A stretch of DNA of 64,000 nucleotides from Flavilitoribacter nigricans DSM 23189 = NBRC 102662 (GTDB lineage: Bacteria > Bacteroidota > Bacteroidia > Chitinophagales > Saprospiraceae), in NCBI RefSeq assembly GCF_002646595.1, contig NZ_PDUD01000021.1:62001-126000 (forward strand). Direction: 5' to 3'. The notes beneath the pieces were generated by a model. The model ran no database searches, was not told the DNA's origin, and was given only the letters and a program-made list of their open reading frames with translations. The translations under genes were made by a program, and so were the position numbers. Positions within the stretch are counted from its first letter, which is position 1; each line of letters begins with the position of its first letter. This document shows positions 9,240 through 17,840 of this stretch, in pieces.

Positions 9240-10640
9240 TTATTTCTTCTTTTTGCCTTGCCGCTTTTCATTCCTTTGTTTGTAGGCTTTGAACCGGTTC
9301 TGGTAAGCCTGTATTTCTTCTTCGGTGAGCCGCTGCTGGTAGCGGGGCGGCAGCTCGATGCGCTCCGCCATCCCTGCCGGAGCGAGATCAAAGAACAGAT
9401 TATTACCGTTTTTCTTTTTCCGGAGTTCGAAAGCATCGTAAAGCTGGTCGTCTACCGTGTAGGCTTCGAAACGCAACAGATCGCCATCTACCTTGATCAA
9501 CTGATAAAGCTGGGTGTTGGAAGCGCCGCGTTGCATCCAGTCGTCGAGACCCAGTGTATACATTTTAGGACCGCTGACACTGACCACGTAAATGGGGCCG
9601 TCCAGAGAATTCTTTTCCGTTTTGCCGATCGGCAAGTTGGTGCCGCGACCGTAGGTATGATCGTGTCCCTGCAGGACCAGATCCACTTTATAGTCTTCAA
9701 AAATGGGCTGCAGCTCTTTTTTCAGAATTTCGTTGTTCCGTCCGGCAGCCGTGGAATAGATGGGGTGGTGCATCGTGACCACCGTCCATTTCTGATCGTT
9801 TTCTTCCAGTACCCGTTTGAGCCATTCCGCCTGTGCGGCCGTATGCTCGGGTGATTCGTCGAACATCGGTGAATTCAGGGAAATGATCCGCACATCCTGG
9901 TAATCGATGTAGTAAACGGTTTCCTCGTATCCTTCCGGACCGTTTTCCGGTAGCGTAAAGGACGGTTTCCAGTGTTCGGTGAGGGTATACATGCCTTCCG
10001 AATTATTGTAGTATTCGTGGTTACCCGGAGTGGCCACGCTGGGCATGGTACCGTAGATCCAGCCGCCGGCGTAGAACCATTCTCCCCATTCCTGGTCCCG
10101 GTTGCGGGAGTTGATGAGGTCGCCGGCGTGCAACAGGAAGTCCGCTTTCGGCAGTTGACTGTAAGCGCCCCGGATGGTTCTCGACCAAAGCGATTTAACA
10201 CTGTTCTGAGCGTCGCCGAAATAGATGAAGGACATGGGCGCCGCGGTGGTATCCGCCGTATCGAAATGGGCCCATTCACTCCAGTGGGTGCTATCACCGA
10301 CCCGGTAGGCGTATTTGGTATCCGGCCGGAGACTATCCATGACCGCCGAATAGAAATTGGCCGCGTTCAGATCGGTGGTATAAGTGGTTTTAGTTGCCGG
10401 AAATACGCGAACGGAATCCAGTAGATCGGGAGAAGGATCGGCTTCGGCAACCTGCACGAATCCCCGCTTTACAAAGACGGCATTACGCCAGGTAACGGCC
10501 ATGCTTTCCGTCGGATTTTCCGTCAGGTTAAGAATGATGCGGTCGGGAACGACCGAAGGTGGATAATAATCCCGGTCCTGCGCCGAAAGGGTAATACCGA
10601 AACATACCAACAGGAAGGATAAAGTGAATGACGATTTCAT
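9240..10640 (-). CDS. Purple-acid-phosphatase-like metallophosphoesterase, secreted
   Basis: A 466-residue protein with a signal peptide (ends LSAQ), then an N-terminal fibronectin-III-like domain as in purple acid phosphatases (about 25-130), then a calcineurin-type metallophosphoesterase domain. The metal-ligand motifs are visible in order: YFGDAQN, LHAGDLINSR, PGNHEYY, MHHPIYS and GHDHTYGR. The C terminus is lysine-rich (QGKKKK). Expected activity is release of phosphate from phosphomonoesters or diesters outside the cytoplasm. It sits between the glycerophosphodiesterase gene (204 bases upstream) and the PHP gene (70 bases downstream) on the same strand. Confidence 0.9.
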   Translation of the reverse strand: MKSSFTLSFLLVCFGITLSAQDRDYYPPSVVPDRIILNLTENPTESMAVTWRNAVFVKRGFVQVAEADPSPDLLDSVRVFPATKTTYTTDLNAANFYSAVMDSLRPDTKYAYRVGDSTHWSEWAHFDTADTTAAPMSFIYFGDAQNSVKSLWSRTIRGAYSQLPKADFLLHAGDLINSRNRDQEWGEWFYAGGWIYGTMPSVATPGNHEYYNNSEGMYTLTEHWKPSFTLPENGPEGYEETVYYIDYQDVRIISLNSPMFDESPEHTAAQAEWLKRVLEENDQKWTVVTMHHPIYSTAAGRNNEILKKELQPIFEDYKVDLVLQGHDHTYGRGTNLPIGKTEKNSLDGPIYVVSVSGPKMYTLGLDDWMQRGASNTQLYQLIKVDGDLLRFEAYTVDDQLYDAFELRKKKNGNNLFFDLAPAGMAERIELPPRYQQRLTEEEIQAYQNRFKAYKQRNEKRQGKKKK

Positions 10641-10844
10641 ATAGTATGGTTAATTTATTCCACAAATTAAAAATAAAGATCGGGTCCTATACCTAGTAGG
10701 ACGGCAGGCGCTGTCGGCCCCATTAATTTTGTTGTTGTGGTAAAACAGACTATATGTGAGTCGGCCTCAAGTTAAGGCATTCTGAATGATCCATAATCAT
10801 CATAGCCGGAATTTCGGTCCGGCCTGCGGATAGAAAGAGATCCC

Positions 10845-11690
10845 TCAGGGATGCAGGCCCCGACTGCGCAAAAGATCGATCAGTTCCCGGGGGTTGTCCG
10901 TCTGCACCACGTTAGCGCCGAAACGCAGTAGCGAATCCAGGGCATTTTGTTCTCCGGTAGTGCCGATCGCCCGGTCAATCCCGCCAAGGGCATTGATCCA
11001 GATGCGGGCGCGGTTTTCCCGGATGAGGCGCACCGTTTCCCGGTCGTAAAAAGAAAAATCAATATGGACGATCTCCGGAGAAAATGCGGTGATGGCGGAA
11101 TCCGCCATTTCGTATGAATAGGCTCTCGGCATCAGCAGAAGTCCGGGGTCTTCTGCCTGGATATAGTGCAGCGCCTCATAATCACTGTCAAAAAATACCA
11201 GTTGGCGTTCTGTGCCGGTGGCTTTGGCCACCGCCAGTATAGGGGCCAGCTGATCCGTTTTCAGATCTACATCGATCAGGACTTTTTTCTTACTGAGCCG
11301 CAACGCTTCCTCGAAAGTAGGGATCAGTTGATCGGTGGTGTCTCCCTGGTGAATAAGACGCAGTTGCCGGAGTTCCTGTAGGGTGTATTCCGGTACCCGG
11401 CCCGATCCGGTAGTGGTCCGGTCGATGGTGCGATCGTGCATGAGTACGGGAATACCGTCTTTGGTCACCTGAACGTCTAGTTCAATGATATCTACACCCA
11501 GATCGATCGCGTGCTGTATGGCGGGAAGGGAATTTTCGGGATGGATCTGGTGCGCAGCCCGGTGAGCGGCCACCAGTACCTGCGTGGCGTTTTCGTCGAG
11601 AAAAGTCTTTCGCAATACTCCGGCCGGGGTATTACAGGCAAAGCATACGGCAAGGCCGCAGATGAAGGTAAGGAAAAGGCGGTTGTTCAT
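10845..11690 (-). CDS. Glycerophosphodiester phosphodiesterase family lipoprotein
   Basis: A 281-residue protein with a signal peptide and lipobox-like CFAC (Cys19). The GDPD fold signatures are present: AAHRAAHQIHPENSL (catalytic His43-Arg44 and the Glu of PEN), then IELDVQVTKDGIPVLMHD (metal-binding Glu/Asp and second His), then VDLK and TDNPREL near the end. Family members hydrolyse glycerophosphodiesters to glycerol-3-phosphate and an alcohol. The usual HRG is HRA here. As a lipoprotein it would act in the periplasm or on the surface. First gene of the three-hydrolase group facing the SusCD pair. Confidence 0.92.
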   Translation of the reverse strand: MNNRLFLTFICGLAVCFACNTPAGVLRKTFLDENATQVLVAAHRAAHQIHPENSLPAIQHAIDLGVDIIELDVQVTKDGIPVLMHDRTIDRTTTGSGRVPEYTLQELRQLRLIHQGDTTDQLIPTFEEALRLSKKKVLIDVDLKTDQLAPILAVAKATGTERQLVFFDSDYEALHYIQAEDPGLLLMPRAYSYEMADSAITAFSPEIVHIDFSFYDRETVRLIRENRARIWINALGGIDRAIGTTGEQNALDSLLRFGANVVQTDNPRELIDLLRSRGLHP

Positions 11691-11830
11691 GAATTGTTCC
11701 AGGTGTCAGCGGGGCCGGCCGACGCTGACCCCATTCGTTCGCGTATGCCGCCAAGGTGTAAACAATTCTTCGGAATCACCGCCTCTTCCGGATTATTTTT
11801 TTATTAAAAATCCTGGATAAAGGCTCGTCT

Positions 11831-13345
11831 TTACTGCTGTTCGATGAGGTTCAGCATTTTGATGGTGGCCTTGATGGCCGCGAGCGCCTGGTCCGAATCC
11901 AGACCATTGGTCTTAAACTGGCGTCCTTCCATTTCCCAGGTGATGACCGTATGGCAGAGGGCATCCGTTTTTCCACCGGGCGGAATACTCACGGCGTAGT
12001 CGATCAGTTGCGGATACGGTTTTTTCAAATGATCGTAGATCCGGTGGAGGGCATTCATAAAGGCATCGTACTGCCCGTCGCCGGAAGCCGTTTCTTCGTA
12101 CACCCGTCCTTCGATCTCGATGCTGAGCGTCGCTACCGAACGCAGCCCGGCGGCCACACTGAGCGAGTAATTCCGGATCTTAATGTGCTGCTCGATGCTG
12201 CCGTTATTGAGCACATCGGAAATGATGTAGGGCAGATCCTCTTTGGTGACCATTTCTTTGCGATCCCCCAGCTCATTGATCCGGCGGGTAAGTTTTTTCA
12301 TGGATTCCACATCCAGCTCGATGCCCAGTTCTTCCAGGTTCTTCTTGATACTTGCTTTTCCGGCCAGCTTACCCAGCGCGTAGGTGCGCTTACGGTTGAA
12401 GCGTTCCGGTTGCAGGGCGTTGTGGTAGAGGTTGGCTTTGTTGTCCCCGTCGGCATGGATACCGCTGGTCTGCGTGAAAACGAATTCGCCGATCAGGGGT
12501 TTGTTGGCCGGAATGCGCACGCCGGAAAAGGATTCGATCATTTTACAGACTGAATACAGTTTCTTCTCGTCTACGTTCATCGTGTAGCCCAGGTGATCTT
12601 TCGCTACCCCAACCACGCTGGAAAGCGGCACATTACCGGCTCTTTCACCCAATCCGTTGAGGGTGGTGTGGATGCCGTTGATGCCGGCTTTCAGGGCCGC
12701 GTAGACGTTAGCGGTAGCCAGGTCGTAATCGTTGTGGGCGTGGAAGTCAAAATGCAGGTCCGGGAACTGGTCGCGCATCTTTTTGCAAAAGTCAAAGCTT
12801 TCATCGGGATTTAGGATCCCGAGCGTATCCGGCAACATGAAGCGATTGACATTTTCCGTCCGGAGCCCTTCGATGATCTGAAAAACATAATCCATCGAAT
12901 CCCGCATGCCGTTCGACCAGTCTTCCAGGTAAATATTAACGATGATGCCCATTTGCCGGGCGGAGGCCAGTACTTCCCGGATATCGGAGAGGTGTTCTTC
13001 CGCCGATTTGCGAAGTTGCTGTTCGCAGTGTTTGCGCGAGCCTTTGCACAGCAGATTGATCACCCGGCCTCCGGCTTCTTCGATCCAGCGCAGAGAGCGA
13101 TCTCCGTCGACAAAGCCCAGAATTTCCAGTTGGTCCAGGTAGCCGTTTTTGGCGGCCCAGTCCGTAATTTTCTTCACAGCTCTGAATTCTCCGGCCGAAA
13201 CGTGGGCCGAAGCTATTTCTAAACGGTCTACACCCAGCTCTTCGAGGAGCAGGTGAGCGATCTGTAGTTTTTCACTTTCGGTAAAGGATACGCCGGAGGT
13301 CTGTTCGCCGTCCCGCAGAGTGGTATCCATGATGGTCACTTGCAT
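11831..13345 (-). CDS. 2-isopropylmalate/(R)-citramalate synthase family enzyme with C-terminal regulatory domain
   Basis: A 504-residue enzyme of the DRE-TIM acyltransferase family. The N-terminal TIM barrel starts with IMDTTLRDGEQTSGVSF; the metal-binding HAHND and the active-site loop GLGERAGNVP follow. The LeuA-type regulatory domain occupies about the last 130 residues (SVAAGLRSVATLSIEIEG, then GQYDAFMNAL). It condenses acetyl-CoA with a 2-oxo acid: 2-oxoisovalerate (leucine route) or pyruvate (isoleucine route). The sequence does not decide between them by eye, and no leuBCD genes are next to it. The start chosen is ATG 13345 because conservation begins there; the frame continues upstream to a TTG at 13444 that has an AAGGAG 8 bases before it, but those 33 residues look non-conserved and proline/histidine-rich. 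Confidence 0.87.
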   Translation of the reverse strand: MQVTIMDTTLRDGEQTSGVSFTESEKLQIAHLLLEELGVDRLEIASAHVSAGEFRAVKKITDWAAKNGYLDQLEILGFVDGDRSLRWIEEAGGRVINLLCKGSRKHCEQQLRKSAEEHLSDIREVLASARQMGIIVNIYLEDWSNGMRDSMDYVFQIIEGLRTENVNRFMLPDTLGILNPDESFDFCKKMRDQFPDLHFDFHAHNDYDLATANVYAALKAGINGIHTTLNGLGERAGNVPLSSVVGVAKDHLGYTMNVDEKKLYSVCKMIESFSGVRIPANKPLIGEFVFTQTSGIHADGDNKANLYHNALQPERFNRKRTYALGKLAGKASIKKNLEELGIELDVESMKKLTRRINELGDRKEMVTKEDLPYIISDVLNNGSIEQHIKIRNYSLSVAAGLRSVATLSIEIEGRVYEETASGDGQYDAFMNALHRIYDHLKKPYPQLIDYAVSIPPGGKTDALCHTVITWEMEGRQFKTNGLDSDQALAAIKATIKMLNLIEQQ

Positions 13346-13573
13346 AAGTTCATCGATTTGGCGGCAAATCTGGTTGGGCGGGGGCAGGTGTGGAGTTGGG
13401 TGCCGGTAGCGACTCTGGTGAAGTCGTTTTACAGTCTCCGGCAAAATGATCTCCTTCCGTTTCCCGAATCAATGCGTTGTCAGGGGGCGGTAAACGGTCG
13501 CCGGGCGGCGGCGATATCGAACGGTCGTTTCTCCTTTTGCCCTGCGTTTAGCGAACCACCTGAGTTAGAAGCG
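13346..13573 (-). promoter_or_regulatory. Long 5' leader of the isopropylmalate synthase-type gene
   Basis: From the promoter box at 13574-13581 to the likely ATG at 13345 there are about 220 transcribed bases. The leader is GC-rich and contains a 6-bp hairpin (TCGCCG/CGGCGA) near 13500-13520 and an AAGGAG followed by an in-frame TTG at 13444. A regulatory leader (attenuator) is possible. I see no run of leucine, valine or isoleucine codons in a short leader ORF, so this stays unproven. Confidence 0.35.
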
Positions 13574-13581
13574 CAAAGATA
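13574..13581 (-). promoter_or_regulatory. -7 promoter box for the isopropylmalate synthase-type gene
   Basis: The minus strand reads TATCTTTG, an exact TAnnTTTG match. It is divergent from the box at 13639-13646 that serves the first POT transporter. Confidence 0.5.
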
Positions 13582-13638
13582 ACAATGGTTTAGCAAAATT
13601 GGTGAGAATGGACAGCTAACTGACAATTTCCGGCAAAT

Positions 13639-13646
13639 TAACTTTG
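13639..13646 (+). promoter_or_regulatory. -7 promoter box for the first POT transporter
   Basis: TAACTTTG, an exact TAnnTTTG match, lies 91 bases before the ATG at 13738 and gives a leader of about 85 bases. Confidence 0.45.
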
Positions 13647-13737
13647 CCTTAAGTGGGCAGTAACAAAATTTAGGAGAGCATTTCTACGGGAGTATGGGAA
13701 AAACATCTATTTTCACCTCCCACTCAAATCATGATTA

Positions 13738-15441
13738 ATGGGAAACTCTACTCAGGGAAAAACCTTTTTCGGCCATCCGCCGGGTTTATTCACACTATTT
13801 TTTACGGAAATGTGGGAACGGTTCAGCTACTACGGTATGCGGGCTATTCTCATCCTGTTTATGACGGCAAGTATTGCCGATCAGAACGGCGGACTGGGCC
13901 TGGACGCATCTAATGCTGCGGCCATTTACGGTTTGTACACTGCGAGCGTTTACCTGCTCACCCTGCCCGGCGGCTGGCTGGCCGATAACATATTCGGACA
14001 GCGAAAAGCCATCTGGTACGGCGGTATCGTGATCATGCTGGGGCACATCTCGCTGGCCATACCCGGTAGTACTACTTTTTTCCTGGGACTGGGACTGGTA
14101 GCCATCGGAACGGGTTTGCTGAAAGCGAATATCAGTACCATTGTCGGTGACCTTTATCCCGAAGGCGGTGCCCGCCGCGATGCCGGTTTCTCTTTATTTT
14201 ACATGGGTATCAACATCGGTTCTTTTGCGGGCCAGATGGTAGTTGGTTATCTCGGGGAATCCGTCGACTGGCACTACGGCTTCGGCGCCGCAGCGGTGGG
14301 TATGTTCCTGGGGCTGATCATGTTCCGGCTAACGGAAAACAAATACCTGAAAGAGGTAGGCACGACGCCCAAGGCGAAGGAAGCCCTGGCGGAGAGTGGG
14401 GAATCTGGCAATAGCTCGATGTTGGCCCTGGGCCTGGTTGGAGTTCTGGTTGCCTTTATCCTGATCCTGCAGTTTACCGGAGTGATCAATATGAATTCCA
14501 TCGTCGGTGTCGCGGAGGGCATGGGGTACATCATTGTAGCCATTGCGGCTCTATACTTTGCCTACGTACTGATTGCCGGTGGTTTGAATAAAGCGGAAAA
14601 ATTACGGGTGGTGGTGATCATCTTCCTGTTTATCGGTGCGGCACTATTCTGGGCCGGATTTGAGCAGGCCGGATCTTCACTCAATCTTTTTGCCGAAAGG
14701 CATACGGATCGGTTCTTTGGTCCGGCGGGACTTCCCGCTATCGTCGCCTGGCTGGTTGGTGCGGCGCTGTTGTTGGGGCTGGGATATTACTGGAACGAAT
14801 ATATCCGTAAACGGGATGATCTGATCGATGTGTTGAAAGTTATCACTGCGGTGGTAGTGGTCGGCCTGGCCCTGTTCGGCTGGTGGATCGTAGACAGTAT
14901 CAGCGGTGGCTGGGAAATGCCGGCCAGTTGGTTACAGTCGGTCAACCCCTTATTCATTATTATCCTGGCTCCCGTATTCGGTGCACTCTGGGTAAAACTG
15001 GCGGCCCGCAATATGAACCCGGCGGCGCCCTTCAAATTTGGCTTCGGCCTGATCTGTCTGGGCCTTGGATTCCTGGTCATGGTCTTTGCGGCCCGCCTGG
15101 TCGTTGCCGATCTGCCGGAAACGGCGCGGGTATCTACCTTGTGGCTGGTGATGACCTACCTGCTGCATACTACCGGAGAATTGACCCTGAGTCCGGTAGG
15201 TCTGAGTATGACCACGAAACTGGCGCCTAAGAAATTTGCCGGACAAATGATGGGTATCTGGTTTATCGGGGCCGCCCTGGGGAACCTGATCGCCGGATTG
15301 TTTGCCGGTAACTTCGATGAGGACAATGCGGCGCAAATGCCGGATCTGTTCATGAGCGTCGTGATGACGAGCGTGGGCGCGGGGATCCTGTTCCTGGTGA
15401 TGAGCCCGTGGATCAAGCGCTGGATGGGTGATGTGGAATAA
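13738..15441 (+). CDS. POT/PTR family proton-coupled oligopeptide transporter
   Basis: A 567-residue multispanning inner-membrane protein. The POT signature FTEMWERFSYYG, carrying the proton-coupling ExxER motif of helix 1, is at about residues 22-33, and the PTR2 motif FYMGINIG is near 155. The transporter imports di- and tripeptides with protons. It has longer mid-region loops and extra hydrophobic helices compared with the 518-residue paralog that follows. The two paralogs are in tandem on the same strand with 161 bases between them. Together with the S9 and M1 peptidases in the window they suit growth on peptides. Confidence 0.93.
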   Translation: MGNSTQGKTFFGHPPGLFTLFFTEMWERFSYYGMRAILILFMTASIADQNGGLGLDASNAAAIYGLYTASVYLLTLPGGWLADNIFGQRKAIWYGGIVIMLGHISLAIPGSTTFFLGLGLVAIGTGLLKANISTIVGDLYPEGGARRDAGFSLFYMGINIGSFAGQMVVGYLGESVDWHYGFGAAAVGMFLGLIMFRLTENKYLKEVGTTPKAKEALAESGESGNSSMLALGLVGVLVAFILILQFTGVINMNSIVGVAEGMGYIIVAIAALYFAYVLIAGGLNKAEKLRVVVIIFLFIGAALFWAGFEQAGSSLNLFAERHTDRFFGPAGLPAIVAWLVGAALLLGLGYYWNEYIRKRDDLIDVLKVITAVVVVGLALFGWWIVDSISGGWEMPASWLQSVNPLFIIILAPVFGALWVKLAARNMNPAAPFKFGFGLICLGLGFLVMVFAARLVVADLPETARVSTLWLVMTYLLHTTGELTLSPVGLSMTTKLAPKKFAGQMMGIWFIGAALGNLIAGLFAGNFDEDNAAQMPDLFMSVVMTSVGAGILFLVMSPWIKRWMGDVE

Positions 15442-15497
15442 TATAAGGGAGCAGCTCGGTAATTGAGTACTACAAAAAAGGAAAGATCCGTCGGCGC

Positions 15498-15513
15498 CCG
15501 GTTGAAGAACCGG
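15498..15513 (+). terminator. Hairpin between the two POT transporter genes
   Basis: A perfect 6-bp stem CCGGTT/AACCGG closes a GAAG tetraloop. No T-run follows, so it may be an mRNA stabiliser or weak attenuator rather than a full terminator. Confidence 0.4.
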
Positions 15514-15602
15514 TAAGGGGCGGACGAAATTTGATACTATGATACCGGATCGCACCGCCGGGATGAGGGCGGTCATCCAAAGATGACAACAAAACACAGC
15601 TT

Positions 15603-17159
15603 ATGGAAAAATTTGGTGGCTCGGCCGTAAATCAGAAAATGATCTTGGGGCATCCCGTGGGACTGTTTGTGCTCTTCTTCACGGAAATGTGGGAGCGATT
15701 CAGTTACTACGGAATGCGTGCACTGCTGGTGATCTTTTTGACTTCTTCGCTGCTGGATGGCGGCTGGGAATGGTCGCGGGCGGATGCTTTGGGATTGTAC
15801 GGAACGTATACCATGATGGTGTACTTCACGCCCATAATCGGTGGGTTTCTGGCCGACCGGTATCTGGGATACCGGAATTCGGTAGCTCTGGGTGCGTTCA
15901 TCATGACGCTGGGGCACGCCTGTATGGCTGTGGAAACGCCCGTATTCCTCTACGCCGGTTTGGCTTTTCTGGTGTTGGGTAACGGATTTTTCAAACCGAA
16001 TATCACTTCCATTATCAGTGAGATCTATAAAGGCCATTCTGAGAAAAAGGACGGTGCTTACACCATTTTTTACATGGGGGTGAACGCCGGGGCTTTCCTC
16101 GGGATCATGCTCTGCGGATACATCGGTGAGAAAGTAGGCTGGAGCTGGGGCTTTGGCCTGGCGGGTATCTTCATGTTCTTTGGCATGTTGCAGTTCTGGT
16201 TTGCCCAAAAGGTATTCGGTAAGATCGGTCTGACGCCTAAACAGCAGGCCGTTTACGAGCAGCCGGAAGATGAAGTGGTGGAAGCAGACCCGGAGCCGGT
16301 ACCGGCCAAAGTACAGCGGGACCGCTTCATCGTGATCGGTATCTTCGCTTTCTTCACGATCTTTTTCTGGGCGGCGTTCGAACAGGCCGGCGGGTCGATG
16401 ACCATTTTTGCCCGGGACTATACCGATCGTATCCTGACGGGTACTTCGGCGAACACCTACAAGATCATCGATACGCTGCTGACCATCGGCCCATTGGTGG
16501 TGATCACCTGGGTACTGGCCAAGCTGTTCTCTAAACTTTTCGAACACTATCCACTGTCTAATATTGCGCTGGGTACCAGTTTCCTCATCATCTGGGGGAT
16601 CGTCATCTGGAAGGTACAACGGGAGTGGGCTGCGGAGACTACAGAAGTGGCGGCCACCTGGTTCGGCATTTTAAACTCCTTCTTTATTATCACCTTTGCG
16701 CCGCTTTTCTCCCGGATCTGGGAAAGTAAATACAATCCTCCGGGATCGGTGAAATTCGGAATGGGACTGGTGCTGCTCGGTATCGGTTTCGGCGCACTGG
16801 CCTACGGTTCCATGAGTATTCCGCAGGGGGCACAAACCGCATCGGTGAGTATGTTGTGGCTGATCCTGGCTTACCTGTTCCATACCCTCGGCGAACTTTG
16901 CCTGTCGCCCGTAGGTCTCTCGTATGTGAGTAAACTGGCACCGGCAAAACTGATCGGTCTGATGTTTGGTCTCTGGTACATCGCCATCGGTATGGGTAAT
17001 AAACTGGCCGGCTCCATCGGTGGATTGATCGATCAGATCAGTCAGGCGTATTCTTTATCGACCTTCTTCCTGATCTTTACCCTGATCCCGATCTGTGCCG
17101 GTATATTACTGGTGGCCCTTACGCCCATCATTAAGAAACTGATGCACGGCATAGAATAA
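15603..17159 (+). CDS. POT/PTR family proton-coupled oligopeptide transporter, second copy
   Basis: A 518-residue multispanning membrane protein with the same signature FTEMWERFSYYG (about residues 27-38), FYMGVNAG near 155, and FAAFEQAGGS-like sequence in the second half. Family function is proton-driven uptake of di- and tripeptides. A charged cytoplasmic loop (EQPEDEVVEADPEPVPAK, near 222-239) divides the two halves. It is a diverged tandem paralog of the preceding gene; the pair probably differ in substrate range or expression. A stem-loop follows at 17192-17229. Confidence 0.93.
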   Translation: MEKFGGSAVNQKMILGHPVGLFVLFFTEMWERFSYYGMRALLVIFLTSSLLDGGWEWSRADALGLYGTYTMMVYFTPIIGGFLADRYLGYRNSVALGAFIMTLGHACMAVETPVFLYAGLAFLVLGNGFFKPNITSIISEIYKGHSEKKDGAYTIFYMGVNAGAFLGIMLCGYIGEKVGWSWGFGLAGIFMFFGMLQFWFAQKVFGKIGLTPKQQAVYEQPEDEVVEADPEPVPAKVQRDRFIVIGIFAFFTIFFWAAFEQAGGSMTIFARDYTDRILTGTSANTYKIIDTLLTIGPLVVITWVLAKLFSKLFEHYPLSNIALGTSFLIIWGIVIWKVQREWAAETTEVAATWFGILNSFFIITFAPLFSRIWESKYNPPGSVKFGMGLVLLGIGFGALAYGSMSIPQGAQTASVSMLWLILAYLFHTLGELCLSPVGLSYVSKLAPAKLIGLMFGLWYIAIGMGNKLAGSIGGLIDQISQAYSLSTFFLIFTLIPICAGILLVALTPIIKKLMHGIE

Positions 17160-17191
17160 CCTGAGTGTGAAAGTTCTGATGTTTGCATGTG

Positions 17192-17229
17192 TGAACGTGT
17201 TAAGTTGGACACTCTCCTTAACACGTTCA
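17192..17229 (+). terminator. Stem-loop after the second POT gene
   Basis: A perfect 13-bp inverted repeat (TGAACGTGTTAAG with CTTAACACGTTCA) encloses a 12-base loop, 32 bases after the stop codon. It is followed by A-rich rather than T-rich sequence, so termination strength is uncertain. Confidence 0.6.
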
Positions 17230-17230
17230 T

Positions 17231-17400
17231 ACAAAAACATCACAACACTTAAATCCGTTCTTGTATTCACACCGCAGCCCAACAAAACCTCCCAACATCA
17301 ACATCTCCACACGTTTCCACATTAGTACCTGCAAACCTCAACACCTCAACACCCTCTTGCAATTCCCTCATTTTTTCAATATATTGACCTATCGACCTAC
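17231..17400. repeat. G-poor, CAACA/CACA-rich degenerate repeat stretch
   Basis: About 170 bases in which G makes up only about 6 percent on the plus strand. Degenerate short units recur, such as CAACATCAACATCTCCACA and CCTCAACACCTCAACACC. No gene is visible in any frame. The strand asymmetry is striking next to balanced flanks. The rest of the gap to 17558 is AT-rich promoter-like sequence for the dodecin gene. Confidence 0.5.
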
Positions 17401-17558
17401 TTGAATAGCATTCTACCGAACATATGCTTTCCTACCTCCGTTTCCAAGGAAATTAAAACCCACGATTTGACATTCAAATCTACTTTACCTTAATCCGCGA
17501 TCAGCACATTGCGGACAATTCGATTTACTATTTTTCTAATCAATAAAAACCCAATTTC

Positions 17559-17768
17559 ATGGCAGTATTAAAAGTCATTGAGATCCTATCCGATTCCACA
17601 ACGAGCTGGGAAGACGCTACTAAGCAGGCGATTGAAAGAGCTAATGAATCTGTAAGTAATATTCGCTCGGCCTTTGTGCAGCACCAGACTGTAACCGTTA
17701 AGAATGGGAAGGTGGATCAATTCCGCGTCAACCTGAAAGTAACCTTTGAAGTAGGAGAGGCAGGCTAA
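17559..17768 (+). CDS. Dodecin family protein
   Basis: A 69-residue protein matching dodecin along its whole length: MAVLKVIEILSDS, then SWEDATKQAIERANESV, then NGKVDQFRVNLKVTFEV. Dodecins form hollow dodecamers that store flavin. The residues that stack and hold the flavin in described dodecins (Trp in the NLRW-type motif and Gln in the YQV-type motif) are Ser and Arg here (NIRSAFV and QFRVNL), so flavin binding may be altered or absent. The gene stands alone and ends before a strong hairpin at 17797-17827. Confidence 0.9.
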   Translation: MAVLKVIEILSDSTTSWEDATKQAIERANESVSNIRSAFVQHQTVTVKNGKVDQFRVNLKVTFEVGEAG

Positions 17769-17796
17769 TCAGGCCCTAAACCAAAAAAATTAAGTG

Positions 17797-17827
17797 GAAG
17801 GGTGTTCTCATTTGGAGGGCACCCTTC
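17797..17827 (+). terminator. Terminator-like hairpin after the dodecin gene
   Basis: An 8-bp stem (GAAGGGTG/CACCCTTC) with an inner CTC/GAG stem around an ATTTG loop. It is followed by a weak T-rich tail that overlaps the promoter box of the next gene. Confidence 0.65.
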
Positions 17828-17828
17828 T

Positions 17829-17836
17829 TACCTTTG
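17829..17836 (+). promoter_or_regulatory. -7 promoter box directly before the radical SAM gene
   Basis: TACCTTTG, an exact TAnnTTTG match, ends only 4 bases before the ATG at 17841. If used, the mRNA would be leaderless and translation would begin at 17841, not at the in-frame ATG at 17802. Confidence 0.4.
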
Positions 17837-17840
17837 TGGC

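Noticed and set aside
15573-16619. 348-residue minus-strand ORF
   Set aside because: Antisense shadow of the second POT transporter gene.
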